A stretch of 64,000 nt of DNA. It comes from JBNJGB01 sp051747385. GTDB taxonomy: Bacteria > Myxococcota_A > UBA9042 > PHBI01 > JACKFB01. The notes beneath the pieces are model-generated. The model did not search any database. It was not told where the DNA came from and was given only the letters and a program-made list of their open reading frames with translations. This document shows positions 1-8,190 of the stretch, one piece after another. A program made the position numbers and the translations under genes. The stretch lies in the NCBI GenBank assembly GCA_051747385.1, contig JBNJGB010000004.1:124001-188000 (forward strand), given 5' to 3'. Every line of letters begins with the position of its first letter. Within the stretch, counting starts at the first letter, position 1.

Positions 1-945
1 GTTGGTCTCGGCCGTGGTGTAGTCGAGCTCTCCCGAGGCGTGCAGCACGGCCTGGAACGCCGGCATCCCCGACCGCGCGGCCACGAAGGCGCGGGGCTTC
101 TCGTCGAAGGCGTACAGCCCCACGCGATCCCCGGTGCGCGCCCCGACATAGGACAGGAGCAGCGCCGCGTGGACGGCGTGGTCGAGCCGGGGCAGGCCCG
201 CCGTGGGCTCGCCCATCAGGCGGCCCGTGTCCACCGCCACGACCACCTGGTGATTTCGCTCGGCCCGGAACCGCCGCACCAGCAGCTTCCCGTGGCGCGC
301 CGAGGACTTCCAGTCGATGGCCCGGTGATCGTGGCCCTTCCGGAACTCCTCCAGGGCGTCGAACTCGGAGCCGTCGCCCCGGAAGCGCTCCACCTTCGCC
401 CCGGAGCGGAGCTCCGGATCGTGCACGAACGGCAGGGCCTGGGCCCGGACGTGCCCGAGATCGGGGACCACGCGCGTGTCGACGCCCAGCGGGCGGCGGT
501 GGGTCCGGCACACGAGCCCGAGCGGCCCCCGCCACCGCAGCCAGGCCGCCTCCACCTCGGCCCGCCCGCGGCGGACGGGGACGAGCGGCACCCGCGCGTC
601 GGCCCGCCCGTCGGCCAGGACCAGGGCCTCGTCGGACAGGGGCGCCAGGTGCTCGGACGCGTCCAGGTGCACGCGCACCCGCAGCCGGCGGAGGGGACCC
701 CGGAGGCGGAGGGAGGCCTCCCGGGTCCGGCCGACCGGGATCGACGGGGGAAGCTCGAGGGTCACGTCCACCTCCCGGGAGCGCGGCGCCAGCGCGGCGT
801 CCACGGCGTGGGCGCCGATGGCCAGGACCCAGAAGGCGACCCAGGCCGCCCACAGCGCCGGCGCGACGAACACGGGCCCCAGGGCCAGGACGAGGCCCAG
901 GCCCGTGACGCGCAGGGATCGGGGGGTCGGGGTGATCAACGGCAC
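1..945 (-). CDS. DUF58 domain protein (C-terminus beyond window)
   Basis: The first 315 codons of a gene whose 3' end lies outside the window. It starts at a GTG directly abutting the TAG stop of the upstream MoxR gene. Residues 1-45 hold two hydrophobic segments. A conserved DUF58 motif follows at about residues 200-220, seen as DHRAIDWKSSARHGKLLVR, then a vWA-like stretch (VVVAVDTGRLM). DUF58 proteins partner MoxR ATPases in operons linked to envelope stress or metalloprotein maturation; their exact reaction is not settled. It is the last visible member of the PCD/DUF4129/DUF4350/MoxR/DUF58 chain. The family call is firm; the role is inferred from context. Confidence 0.85.
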   Translation of the reverse strand, partial: MPLITPTPRSLRVTGLGLVLALGPVFVAPALWAAWVAFWVLAIGAHAVDAALAPRSREVDVTLELPPSIPVGRTREASLRLRGPLRRLRVRVHLDASEHLAPLSDEALVLADGRADARVPLVPVRRGRAEVEAAWLRWRGPLGLVCRTHRRPLGVDTRVVPDLGHVRAQALPFVHDPELRSGAKVERFRGDGSEFDALEEFRKGHDHRAIDWKSSARHGKLLVRRFRAERNHQVVVAVDTGRLMGEPTAGLPRLDHAVHAALLLSYVGARTGDRVGLYAFDEKPRAFVAARSGMPAFQAVLHASGELDYTTAETN

Positions 946-1902
946 CTACCTCGGCGCGGCCACGCTCTCGAGGATCTGCTCCAGCACGCCGTCCGCGTGG
1001 AGCCCCTCCACCTCGGCGCCGGGCGCCAGGATGACGCGGTGTCGCATGGCGGGCAGGAAGATGTCCTTCACGTCGTCGGGGAGCACGAAGGCGCGGCCCT
1101 GGAGCGTCGCCCGGGCCCGGGACGCCGTCGCCAGCATGTTCGCGGCCCGCGGCGAGGCCCCGTGGAGGACGGCGTGGTGCTCGCGCGTGGCCCGGACCAG
1201 GTCGACCACGTAGTCCACCACCTCGTCGGCGAGGCGAAGCTCGGCCACGGCCTCGCGGATGTCCCGCAGGGCGTCCAGGTCGGCGAGCCGCTCCAGGTCG
1301 AAGCGGTCCAGCCTCGGCATGGCCGTCCGGTGGCCGTGGAGCCGCACGATGCGCCGCTCCTCGTCCCGCGAGGGGAAGCCCACGAGCACCTTGAAGAGGA
1401 AGCGATCGAGCTGCGCCTCCGGCAGGGGATAGGTCCCCTCCTGCTCGATGGGGTTCTGGGTCGCCACGACCATGAAGCCGTCGGACAAGGTGTGGGTCCG
1501 CCCGTCCAGGGTGACGCTGCGCTCCTGCATGGCCTCCAGCAGGGCCGACTGGGTCTTGGGCGGCGTCCGGTTGATCTCGTCGGCCAGCAGGAAGTCCGTG
1601 AAGACGGGCCCCGGCGTGAGCACGAACTCGTTCGTCCGGAAGTTGAACAGGTTGGTGCCGATCACGTCGCCGGGCATCAGGTCGGGCGTGAACTGGATGC
1701 GGTTGAAGCGCAGGCCCAGGCTCTCGGCGAAGGTGCGCGCGAGCAGGGTCTTGGCCGTGCCCGGCGGGCCCTCCAGGAGCACGTGCCCCTCGCAGAGGAG
1801 CGCCACCAGGAGCGACTCCACCACCTCGTCCTGGCCGACGACCACCCGGGCTATCTGCTCCTCCAGGCGCTCGGTCAGCGCGCGAATCGACTCCAGCTCC
1901 AT
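946..1902 (-). CDS. MoxR-family AAA+ ATPase
   Basis: A 318-aa MoxR ATPase, a chaperone-like AAA+ protein thought to remodel partner vWA/DUF58 proteins. Walker A is GPPGTAKT (about 45-52), Walker B is LLADE (105-109), sensor-like ATQNP lies at 147-151, and EAQLDRF follows at 162-168. The chosen ATG (complement of 1900-1902) overlaps the TGA of the upstream DUF4350 gene as ATGA; the longer open frame upstream is a shadow of that gene. The DUF58 gene begins on the next base after this stop. Gene order and spacing point to translational coupling and a shared complex. The family assignment is very secure; the client is unknown. Confidence 0.95.
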   Translation of the reverse strand: MELESIRALTERLEEQIARVVVGQDEVVESLLVALLCEGHVLLEGPPGTAKTLLARTFAESLGLRFNRIQFTPDLMPGDVIGTNLFNFRTNEFVLTPGPVFTDFLLADEINRTPPKTQSALLEAMQERSVTLDGRTHTLSDGFMVVATQNPIEQEGTYPLPEAQLDRFLFKVLVGFPSRDEERRIVRLHGHRTAMPRLDRFDLERLADLDALRDIREAVAELRLADEVVDYVVDLVRATREHHAVLHGASPRAANMLATASRARATLQGRAFVLPDDVKDIFLPAMRHRVILAPGAEVEGLHADGVLEQILESVAAPR

Positions 1903-3206
1903 CAGGGTCCTCCGGTGGGGGTTCGTGGGCGCGGCGTCTCGTGGGAAAGGGCGTGGCGCCAGCGGTGGATGTCCCGGGCGACGGCGCGCACCCGGCGCGG
2001 CTCCGGCGAGCCCGCGGCGACGTCGTCCACCCGCGCGGCGAGGGAGGCCGGATCGTCGTCCAGCCCCCGGGCGCGGGACAGGGCCGCCAGCCTCCGCAGG
2101 CGCTCGGTCTCCTGAAGCTCGGGCGAGACCGAGCACGCCCGGGCGGCGTCGTCCAGCATGAGCCTCAGGTAGCGGCGCAGGCCCTCCCCGGCGTGGCCCG
2201 CGACGGTCAGGAGCTCCGCCGTGTGGGCGATCAGCGTCTCCTTGCCCGGTGGCACCCGCGGCGGCGCCGGCTGCGGCCGCCCGAACCGCCCGACGCCCGC
2301 CCACACGACCAGGAGCAGCAGGGCGAGGGCGTGGAACGTGACGAGCACCAGGGGGAAGCTCAGAAGCTCCGCCCAGAGGGAAGGCTGGTACTCGAAGCCG
2401 TGCAGCACCTCGTCCACGACGACGCGCTCGGCCGACAGGTGCTCCGCGAACAGCAGGTGGGCGAGGGCCGCGTTGTCGCCGCGCCCGAGGCCGGCGTTGT
2501 TGAGGAGATCCGGGTCGCTCACCACGCACACGCCCGAGTCGTGGCGCGCCACCAGCACCCCGACGTCCGTCGACACCAGCGGGTCCATGCCGTCCAGGCC
2601 CCAGGCGAGGAGCTGGGGGCGCTCCAGGGTCGGCTCGAGGGCCTCCCACGGGGTCTCCCACGGGCCCTCCAGGGTCGCGTCGAGGCGCACCACGGCGTCC
2701 CGGACCGGCGCCGAGCCGAGGCTCGTGGCTGCGCCCAGGGCCTCCTCGACGTCCTCCTCGGGCCGCAGCGTGACCCGGACCACGTGGCCGGGCCGGACGG
2801 GATCGGGCGCGGCCGACCACTTGGGGAGGACGACGACCACCTCGCTGCCTGCCTCCAGGGCGTCGGCGACGAGGGACGTCGTGGCCTGCCGCTCCGACGC
2901 GGCAGGGGGCTCGGCGAGCAGCAGCGCTCGACCCGGCCCCAGGCGCGTCGCGGTGGCGGAGCGGCTCACCTCCACCGGCACGCCGCCCTCCTCGAGGAGC
3001 TTCGCGAGGGCCCGGTGCCCCACGGCGGAGCGGCTGAAGCTGTCGGCACCCGCGCTGCGCGCCTCGAAGAGGTCGTCGCCGAGCAGGGCCAGGACGAGGG
3101 CCGTGACCACGGAGAGCCCGGCCACGCCCATGAGGACCCAGAAGGTCCGGCGGCGGAAGGTGTCGGCGGCGGAGGGCACCACCTCTCGCTGGACCCGTGC
3201 GTTCAA
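1902..3206 (-). CDS. DUF4350 domain membrane protein
   Basis: A protein of about 434 aa with a transmembrane segment near residues 17-37 and a second near 245-270 (rich in Leu/Val after LSFPL). The region between looks extracytoplasmic and resembles DUF4350, with FSRSAVGHRALAKLLEEGG near its start and AERVVVDEVLHGF near its end. The C-terminal 150 residues are cytoplasmic and Arg-rich. I place the start at a TTG overlapping the upstream TGA as TTGA, preceded by a G-run; a longer frame would extend into DUF4129. DUF4350 proteins travel with MoxR, DUF58 and DUF4129. Function is unknown beyond this association. Confidence 0.8.
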   Translation of the reverse strand: MNARVQREVVPSAADTFRRRTFWVLMGVAGLSVVTALVLALLGDDLFEARSAGADSFSRSAVGHRALAKLLEEGGVPVEVSRSATATRLGPGRALLLAEPPAASERQATTSLVADALEAGSEVVVVLPKWSAAPDPVRPGHVVRVTLRPEEDVEEALGAATSLGSAPVRDAVVRLDATLEGPWETPWEALEPTLERPQLLAWGLDGMDPLVSTDVGVLVARHDSGVCVVSDPDLLNNAGLGRGDNAALAHLLFAEHLSAERVVVDEVLHGFEYQPSLWAELLSFPLVLVTFHALALLLLVVWAGVGRFGRPQPAPPRVPPGKETLIAHTAELLTVAGHAGEGLRRYLRLMLDDAARACSVSPELQETERLRRLAALSRARGLDDDPASLAARVDDVAAGSPEPRRVRAVARDIHRWRHALSHETPRPRTPTGGP

Positions 3207-3895
3207 GCGGCCCCCAGGGTCTCGGCGAGGCGACGATAGGCGCCGAGGCATCGATCCCACTCGGCGCGCCCCACCGGCTGTCCCCCGAACAGGGAGTGCT
3301 CGACCGCCACGACCAGGGCCTCCAGCGCCTGCCGGCGCTCCCCTCGGAGCGAGGCGGCCCGGAGCACCTCGCGGCTGGTGAGCGACGCCGGCAGCGGGCG
3401 CCCCTCGCGCCGGGACAGCCAGGCCAGCACCCGCTGCAGGAGCAGGTGGGTCGCCTCGTCGAAGCGCCCCCGCTCGGCCAGGGCCTCGGCCTCGTCCAGG
3501 TGGGGCAGCGGCGCCTCGGCCTCGGCGATCTCCGCCCCGATCGTCTCGTCGTCCGCCCCGCGCGTCCGCCGGGTCACCTCGCGGCCGATGGCCACGGCCA
3601 GGGCGAGGACCAGGGCTCCGAGCAGGGCATACAGCAGGATCTCCGCCAGGATGCCGGCCGGACCGGGGGGTGTCGCGCCGCCGGAGGCCGGAGAGCCGCA
3701 GCCCCGGGCCGGCTCGTCCACGTCGGGCGGATCGGTGGGGAGCTCGCGCTGGTAGTCGTCCTCGAGGATCTCCTGGGCGCGCTCCCGGGCGGCGGAGGCC
3801 TCGTCCGCGCGGACGCCGGTCCCCAGGCCCACGACGGCCAGAGCGGCCACGAGTGCCGCCCCGACGACCCCCCTCCGGCGCGGCGCTCCCCCCAT
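3203..3895 (-). CDS. DUF4129 domain membrane protein
   Basis: A 230-aa protein with an N-terminal signal or anchor (1-30), a transmembrane helix at about 80-104, and a C-terminal DUF4129-type domain. That domain includes EAEALAERGRFDEATHLLL, the LTSREVLR segment and a final FGG-x-x-V...W...C pattern. DUF4129 often forms the C-terminus of transglutaminase-like proteins or stands alone in MoxR operons, as here. Its ATG overlaps the stop of an upstream 30-codon frame as TGATG, and its own TGA overlaps the DUF4350 start. Probably a membrane partner in the MoxR assembly; the biochemical role is unknown. Confidence 0.85.
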   Translation of the reverse strand: MGGAPRRRGVVGAALVAALAVVGLGTGVRADEASAARERAQEILEDDYQRELPTDPPDVDEPARGCGSPASGGATPPGPAGILAEILLYALLGALVLALAVAIGREVTRRTRGADDETIGAEIAEAEAPLPHLDEAEALAERGRFDEATHLLLQRVLAWLSRREGRPLPASLTSREVLRAASLRGERRQALEALVVAVEHSLFGGQPVGRAEWDRCLGAYRRLAETLGAA

Positions 3896-3987
3896 CAGGC
3901 GATGATCGATGCGAGGTCCTCGGGGACCATGGCGTCCTCGTCGACGCGCGGGTCGTGGCAGGGAGCCGGCGTGCGCTCGCCCGTCAT
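3895..3987 (-). CDS. possible 30-aa linking ORF
   Basis: A 30-codon open frame (MTGERTPAPC ... LASIIA) fills the whole gap between the PCD gene and DUF4129. Its ATG overlaps the PCD stop as ATGA and its TGA overlaps the DUF4129 ATG as TGATG. No strong Shine-Dalgarno site is visible. It may be a coupling device that lets ribosomes pass from PCD into the MoxR operon, a real micropeptide, or chance. Nothing in the sequence identifies a function. Confidence 0.3.
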   Translation of the reverse strand: MTGERTPAPCHDPRVDEDAMVPEDLASIIA

Positions 3988-4274
3988 GCGCTCGCCAGTC
4001 TGTCCATCTCGCCAGCGAGCGTGAGGTCCAGATCGGTCACGCCGCCGGCGTCGTGCGTCGCCAGGTCGACGACCACGGTCTTGTAGACGTTGAACCACTC
4101 CGGGTGGTGGCTCATCTTCTCGGCCACCAGGGCGACCCGCGACATCCACCCGAAGGCCTGCACGAAGTCGTCGAAGGCGTACTCCTTGTGGAGTTTGCCG
4201 TCGCGCAGGGACCAGCCCTCCAGGTCCCGGAGGCGGTCGCGGATCGCGGCGTCGTCCAGTCGTTCGCGTGCCAT
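3984..4274 (-). CDS. phhB: pterin-4a-carbinolamine dehydratase
   Basis: A 96-aa protein of the usual length for this family. It contains the signature HHPEWFNVY (residues 56-64) followed by the third conserved histidine in ATHDAGGVTDLD (H74). The enzyme dehydrates 4a-hydroxytetrahydropterin, recycling the cofactor after aromatic amino-acid hydroxylation; many bacterial copies lack a hydroxylase partner and may act in other pterin or molybdopterin steps. The start is the ATG giving MARERL; a longer frame adds a poor N-terminus. It heads the chain leading into DUF4129/DUF4350/MoxR and is divergent from the lipoprotein at 4388. Confidence 0.93.
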   Translation of the reverse strand: MARERLDDAAIRDRLRDLEGWSLRDGKLHKEYAFDDFVQAFGWMSRVALVAEKMSHHPEWFNVYKTVVVDLATHDAGGVTDLDLTLAGEMDRLASA

Positions 4275-4332
4275 GGCTGTCCTCCCGGATCCGGCTTCAG
4301 ATCCGTCGCCGATCTGCCGTTGGTCGAGGGTG

Positions 4333-4353
4333 GATACGGCGTCGAACCGTATC
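4333..4353. promoter_or_regulatory. 7-bp inverted repeat between divergent genes
   Basis: GATACGG (4333-4339) and CCGTATC (4347-4353) form a perfect inverted repeat with a 7-nt spacer. It sits in the 113-bp gap between the divergent PCD and lipoprotein genes, 35 bp from the lipoprotein ATG. It could be an operator half-site pair or a small RNA hairpin. No protein is implicated. Confidence 0.35.
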
Positions 4354-4387
4354 ACCCCCCGCCTCGATCGTGTACCCGCGGAGACCC

Positions 4388-5446
4388 ATGATGCGACGCC
4401 TGCTCGCAGCCTTGATCCTGCCCCTCGTCCTCGGCGCCTGCGCCCCCGGCGCGTCCACCGTCCGACTGGAGGAGGCCCCGCCGGTGATGCCCGCCGGGGA
4501 CGACCTCGACGGGGGCATCCCGCCGGGGGACAACGGCGAGACGGTCTCCGGCGAGCGGGACCTGGACGGCGACGGGGTCCTCGACTGCTGGCGGGCCACC
4601 CGCTCCCGCGGCGGAGGCTGGTTCGCCACCACGGTCACGGTGCGCCAGGGCTGCCGGGGGATCGTGCGCACGCTGTCGCACGTCGCCCCTCTGCTGGACC
4701 TCCTCGTGGAGGTGGAGATCCCCGCCGCCTGGCGACGCAACCCCGCCCTCCTCGCGGGCACCCTGAACCTGCTCTACGGGGCGACGAGCGTGCGGCGGCT
4801 CGAGGGCCCGGAGAGCGTCGAGGCCACCCTGGCCGACGGCTCCCTCCGGTGGCTGGCCGATCGGCTGCGGCGGCCGCCCGTGGGCCGCTCCCTGCCCTTC
4901 GACTCCATCCGCGCCTGGGAGCCGGTCTGGACCCCGGGCCTCCCCTCGATCCCGGAGAGCCAGGTCGCGGTCCTCCGCGGCACGGAGGAGCAGCACGCCG
5001 CCCGACTGGCCGGGCTCCGGGGCTCGGGGATCGACGAGGACAATCCCACGCGCCTCCTGGTCTATCGCACCCGCTTGCACGGGGAGGTCCACGAGGCGGC
5101 TTCGTGCACCCGCTGGACGCTGCACTCCACGGGCCAGGCCGTGGCCGCCCGGGATCCGCACGCCGAGCAGTCGGCCTGGATCTGGGTCGCCGATCGCGCC
5201 CCCGGCCCGCGCCACGCCAGCGTGAAGCGGGTGACCTGCGCCATGGGCCTCGTCTTCATCGAGCCCGTCCGGGCCCCCGACGATCGCGTCCTCGTGGTGG
5301 TCGCCCCGGACCTGGGCCGCCTGGGCCGGATCCCCCTCGGCGCCGAGGAGACCTGGTCCATCGACGAGGGCGAGCAGCGCCTCCGCCGGGGCGAGGACCG
5401 CGTGGTGGACCTCATCGACCTGCGGGACAAGCTGTTGGTGCCGTAG
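4388..5446 (+). CDS. unknown lipoprotein
   Basis: A 352-aa predicted lipoprotein. The signal peptide ends in the lipobox LVLGAC (Cys18). Shortly after comes RDLDGDGVLDCW, a Ca2+-binding-loop-like motif typical of surface proteins with EF-hand or thrombospondin type-3-like loops. The remainder has no family I recognise; it contains paired cysteines (for example AASCTRWTLHS and RVTCAMGLVF). The start is the first of two adjacent ATGs; the frame upstream runs into the divergent promoter. It is monocistronic, divergent from the PCD gene and convergent with sodB. Confidence 0.75.
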   Translation: MMRRLLAALILPLVLGACAPGASTVRLEEAPPVMPAGDDLDGGIPPGDNGETVSGERDLDGDGVLDCWRATRSRGGGWFATTVTVRQGCRGIVRTLSHVAPLLDLLVEVEIPAAWRRNPALLAGTLNLLYGATSVRRLEGPESVEATLADGSLRWLADRLRRPPVGRSLPFDSIRAWEPVWTPGLPSIPESQVAVLRGTEEQHAARLAGLRGSGIDEDNPTRLLVYRTRLHGEVHEAASCTRWTLHSTGQAVAARDPHAEQSAWIWVADRAPGPRHASVKRVTCAMGLVFIEPVRAPDDRVLVVVAPDLGRLGRIPLGAEETWSIDEGEQRLRRGEDRVVDLIDLRDKLLVP

Positions 5447-5463
5447 GAGCCTGTAGCGCGCGA

Positions 5464-5491
5464 AGCCCCCGACCCTGGTGGATCGGGGGCT
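5464..5491. terminator. bidirectional hairpin between lipoprotein and sodB
   Basis: AGCCCCCGA (5464-5472) pairs perfectly with TCGGGGGCT (5483-5491) around a 10-nt loop. It lies between the convergent lipoprotein and sodB stops. There is no long T-tract on either side, so it may act as a stem-loop barrier or transcript-end stabiliser rather than a classic intrinsic terminator. Confidence 0.6.
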
Positions 5492-5513
5492 CCCGGCTTC
5501 CGCGAACGGGGCG

Positions 5514-6116
5514 CTACTTGCCGAAGTTCTCGGCGACGAAGTCCCAGTTCACGAGGTTCCAGAAGGCCTTCAGGTACTCGGGCCGGGCGTTCTGGTAGTC
5601 GAGGTAGTAGGCGTGCTCCCACACGTCGACGGTGAGCAGCGGCGTCTTGCCGTGGGCCAGTGGCGTGTCCGCGTCGTGGGTGCTGACGACCTTCAGCTTG
5701 CCGTCCGTGTCCTTGATCAGCCAGCCCCAGCCGCTGCCGAAGTGGGTCTTCGACTCGTTGGTGAAGGCCTCCTTGAACTCGGCGAAGCCGCCGAAGGTGG
5801 CCTCGATGGCCTTGGCCAGCTCACCGGTGGGCTCGCCGCCGCCGTTCGGCGACATGCACTTCCAGTAGAAGCTGTGGTTGAAGTGCTGGCAGCCGTTGTT
5901 GAAGATCGCCGTCTTCTTGGCCTCGGGCGCCTGGTCGACGCTCTCGACCAGCTCCTCGAGGTCCATCTCGGCGAACTTCGTGCCCTCCACGGCGGCGTTC
6001 AGCTTCTTCACGTAGCCGGCGTGGTGCTTGCCGTGGTGGAACTCGAGCGTCTTCGACGAGATGCTCGGTTCGAGCGCGTCCTTGCTGTACGGAAGGTCGG
6101 GAAGGGTGAATGCCAT
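5514..6116 (-). CDS. sodB: iron superoxide dismutase
   Basis: A 200-aa Fe/Mn-family superoxide dismutase, which converts superoxide to O2 and H2O2. Metal ligands are visible at H27 (LEFHHGKHH), H81 (NHSFYW), D164 and H168 (TVDVWEHAYYLDYQN). Gln at 77 in the NNGCQ segment is the Fe-type placement of the active-site glutamine, so I favour iron over manganese. The ATG is preceded by AGAGGAGG six bases upstream; the longer frame to 6158 is rejected. No signal peptide, so cytoplasmic. A 163-bp repeat element lies 212 bp upstream. Confidence 0.95.
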   Translation of the reverse strand: MAFTLPDLPYSKDALEPSISSKTLEFHHGKHHAGYVKKLNAAVEGTKFAEMDLEELVESVDQAPEAKKTAIFNNGCQHFNHSFYWKCMSPNGGGEPTGELAKAIEATFGGFAEFKEAFTNESKTHFGSGWGWLIKDTDGKLKVVSTHDADTPLAHGKTPLLTVDVWEHAYYLDYQNARPEYLKAFWNLVNWDFVAENFGK

Positions 6117-6328
6117 CGTGTCCTCCTCTGTGTCCGGGGGAAGTCCCGGAGGGTGCATGATTCCGGCCCGCTTCGGGGGCCCGACGCGAGACGTCCGTCG
6201 GCGTTTCGGGCGTCCTGGGGGGCGCGACGAAGCGGATCCGGGCGCGACGACGCGGGCTGGCGTCGCCGTCGGTGTCCGCTATCTGACGGTCCCCAAGGGG
6301 TAACAAGGACCGCGTGGGTCCGCAACCG

Positions 6329-6491
6329 CAGGGCGCTCGCAAAGTCGACCGCCCTCCCTTGCCCTTGCCCTTGCCCTTGCCCTTGCCTGCTCTCAGACGC
6401 CCAGAATCCATCGTTTCCGAGCGGGTGCAATCCAGCGCCGGGCGCCGTACCGCCGCGCGGCCCTCACTGTTCCGACTTTGCGATTGCCCTG
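6329..6491 (+). mobile_element. CAGGGC-ended MITE-like element, copy A
   Basis: A 163-bp non-coding element. The left end CAGGGCGCTCGCAAAGTCG and the inverted right end CAGGGCAATCGCAAAGTCG match at 17 of 19 positions. It is flanked by an exact 10-bp direct repeat TCCGCAACCG at 6319-6328 and 6492-6501, the expected footprint of transposition. Inside are a left hairpin, four full TTGCCC hexamers plus TTGCCT, and a GC-rich right half. It lies between the helical-repeat gene and sodB and accounts for most of that 421-bp gap. Confidence 0.88.
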
Positions 6492-6537
6492 TCCGCAACC
6501 GGGGATGCCCCGGTTTCCGGCCCGCGGGCCCGGCCGG

Positions 6538-7314
6538 TCAGTGGAAGGTCGGGGTCTCCCAGCCGCGCAGATCCAGCAGCTCCCGAGCGATGGCCACCGT
6601 GAGCGGGTGGAGGCTCTTGTCCCGGCTGAACTGGTGCAGGTCCTGGGCCGACATCAGCGGCATGAGGACGACGGACACCCGCACCGGCGTGTACGGATTG
6701 AGCAGCAGGGCCCGCTGGATGCGCGGTCGGCAGATCCACCGGGACACCCGGGCGATCTCGCGGAGCACGGCGGCCCGGTTCGGGCGCTTCGCCGCGAGGC
6801 GGAGGACCTCCTGCTCCGTGATGCGTGGGTTCCGGAGGAGCACGCGGATCACGGCGGGATCCCCGTCGTTCAGCATGCGCGCCAGCAGGTTCCGGTCCAG
6901 GGCCCGCGCCTTGGCCTTGCGCTCGCCCAGGGTCAGGCCGTCCAGCAGGTCGTCCCGCGCGAAGTCCTCGTCGCGCGCCGTCTTGTGGGCCACCTCGCCG
7001 CCGATGAGCAGGTGGCGCATCACGTCGAAGCCCCCCGCCACGGCGGCCCGGTAGAGGTCCCCGTGGACGTCGTATGGGATCGCGCCGCCCGTGAGCGCCG
7101 AGGCCACGGTCAGCCACGTCCCCCGATGCCGCCCGCGGACGGCCTCTCGCACGAGGGCGTGGAGCGCCTCCACGGCCACCGCCGGCCCCTGGGTCAGGCA
7201 GAACTCCCGGACCAGCACGTCCCGCTGGGAGGGATGGGAGATCCCCTCCAGCCTGCGCACAAGCGCCCTCGCGAGCCCTTCCCCGGCGGCCCTCTGCTCC
7301 ACCTCACCGTCCAT
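6538..7314 (-). CDS. helical-repeat protein of unknown function
   Basis: A 258-aa, Leu/Ala/Arg-rich, probably all-helical soluble protein. Segments such as NDGDPAVIRVLLRNPRITEQEVLRLA look like HEAT/armadillo-type or leucine-rich-variant helical repeats, with a recurring N-P pair (LRNPRITE, LLNPYTPVRV). No catalytic motif, signal peptide or membrane segment is visible. I chose the ATG giving MDGEVEQRAAG; the longer frame adds an Arg-rich N-terminus without a ribosome site. Its 3' end is 46 bp from repeat copy A. I do not recognise the family and give no function. Confidence 0.7.
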   Translation of the reverse strand: MDGEVEQRAAGEGLARALVRRLEGISHPSQRDVLVREFCLTQGPAVAVEALHALVREAVRGRHRGTWLTVASALTGGAIPYDVHGDLYRAAVAGGFDVMRHLLIGGEVAHKTARDEDFARDDLLDGLTLGERKAKARALDRNLLARMLNDGDPAVIRVLLRNPRITEQEVLRLAAKRPNRAAVLREIARVSRWICRPRIQRALLLNPYTPVRVSVVLMPLMSAQDLHQFSRDKSLHPLTVAIARELLDLRGWETPTFH

Positions 7315-7481
7315 GGCGAGAGCATACGACGGCCGCTCCCTCAGCCCAAGGCCCCGCCGTCGGGAGCCCACGCGGTTCCCCGCCGCGGTGTTGTCGCTGG
7401 AGATCGGGGAGGCCTGCCGCTAGACTCCGCCGCGCGCCGGCGGACAGGCCACCGCGGCGCGACCCATGCCACGGAGGTGAG

Positions 7482-7940
7482 GTGAGCGGCGAAGCGAGGA
7501 TGCTGCGTATCCTGCTGGCGGAGGACCGGGACCGGGACGTCCTGGTGACGCGGGAGGCGCTGAACGAGGCCATGGTCCCCCACATCCTGACCCCCGTCTC
7601 GGACGGCCAGGAGGTGCTGGACTACCTCTACAGGCAGGGCGTCTACGCCGACCCCCTGCGCTCCCCGCGCCCGGACGTGGTCCTGCTTGACCTGAACCTC
7701 CCCCGGGTGGACGGACGGGACGTGCTCCGGAGGGTCAAGAGCGACAAGGCCCTGTGCCACATCCCCATCGTGGTCCTGTCCACGGCCCACCACCGGGCGG
7801 AGGTGCTCCAGGCCTATCGGCACGGGGCGAACGCCTACATCGAGAAGCCCATCGCCTACGACCGGTTCGTGCAGGTGATCAGCCACTTCGGGGACTTCTG
7901 GACCCGCTGCGCGTCCCTCCCCGCCGAGGAGCCGATGTAG
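7482..7940 (+). CDS. stand-alone response regulator (Rcp-like)
   Basis: A 152-aa single receiver domain with no output domain. Phosphoacceptor Asp70 (VVLLDLNLP), acidic pair E14/D15, switch Ser/Thr at 100-101 (VVLST) and Lys122 (EKP) are all present. The long insert before the phospho-Asp and the LPRVDGRDVL context resemble the Rcp1/phytochrome-associated receiver group, which relays phosphate between kinases or through protein contacts. The GTG start has GGAGG five bases upstream; the internal ATG (7500) lacks such a site. No kinase gene is adjacent, so the partner is unknown. Confidence 0.88.
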   Translation: MSGEARMLRILLAEDRDRDVLVTREALNEAMVPHILTPVSDGQEVLDYLYRQGVYADPLRSPRPDVVLLDLNLPRVDGRDVLRRVKSDKALCHIPIVVLSTAHHRAEVLQAYRHGANAYIEKPIAYDRFVQVISHFGDFWTRCASLPAEEPM

Positions 7941-7944
7941 CGAC

Positions 7945-8190
7945 CGGCGGGGACGTCACATGTCGCAAGACGAAGGGCTCGCGCAAAGGCGCGAAGACGC
8001 AAAGGGGAACGGGATGCTTCGGCTGGGTGTGCTCGCGGTTGGCCCGCCGGTAGCCCGACAGTCTCAGCCGATCCCGTGTGCAAGCGGTTTGCTGGCCTTT
8101 GCGGCTTGGCGGCTTGGCGCGCGACTGTCCGCGAGACCGCGGCACCCCGCGATGTGTGGGACTGTGAGGCGGGGACGGCGGTCCTACTGC
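7945..8190 (-). repeat. convergent-gap repeat family, copy 1
   Basis: About 246 bp shared with copies at 35132 and 40977, here in the opposite orientation. Landmarks are the CGCAAAGGCGCGAAGACGC block, the CTGACAGT-like centre, the GGCTTGGCGGCTTGGCGCGC block and the end GGGGACGGCGGTCCTACTGC. It fills the gap between the convergent response-regulator and phosphohexomutase genes. Its right end supplies the phosphohexomutase stop codon. Short open frames inside it are spurious. Confidence 0.85.

Noticed and set aside
40..2115. Long plus-strand open frames over the DUF58/MoxR/DUF4350 region
   Set aside because: High GC makes anti-sense frames open. Their translations are Arg/Gly/His-rich with no motifs, while the minus strand gives intact MoxR and DUF58 signatures.
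6361..6390. TTGCCC array as a CRISPR or coding Gly-Gln repeat protein
   Set aside because: The units are 6 bp with no spacers, and the array is part of a transposable repeat; no cas genes are present.
7391..7426. TTGTCG/TAGACT as a promoter of the response regulator
   Set aside because: The spacing is 24 bp, too long, and no alternative -35 at 16-18 bp is present.
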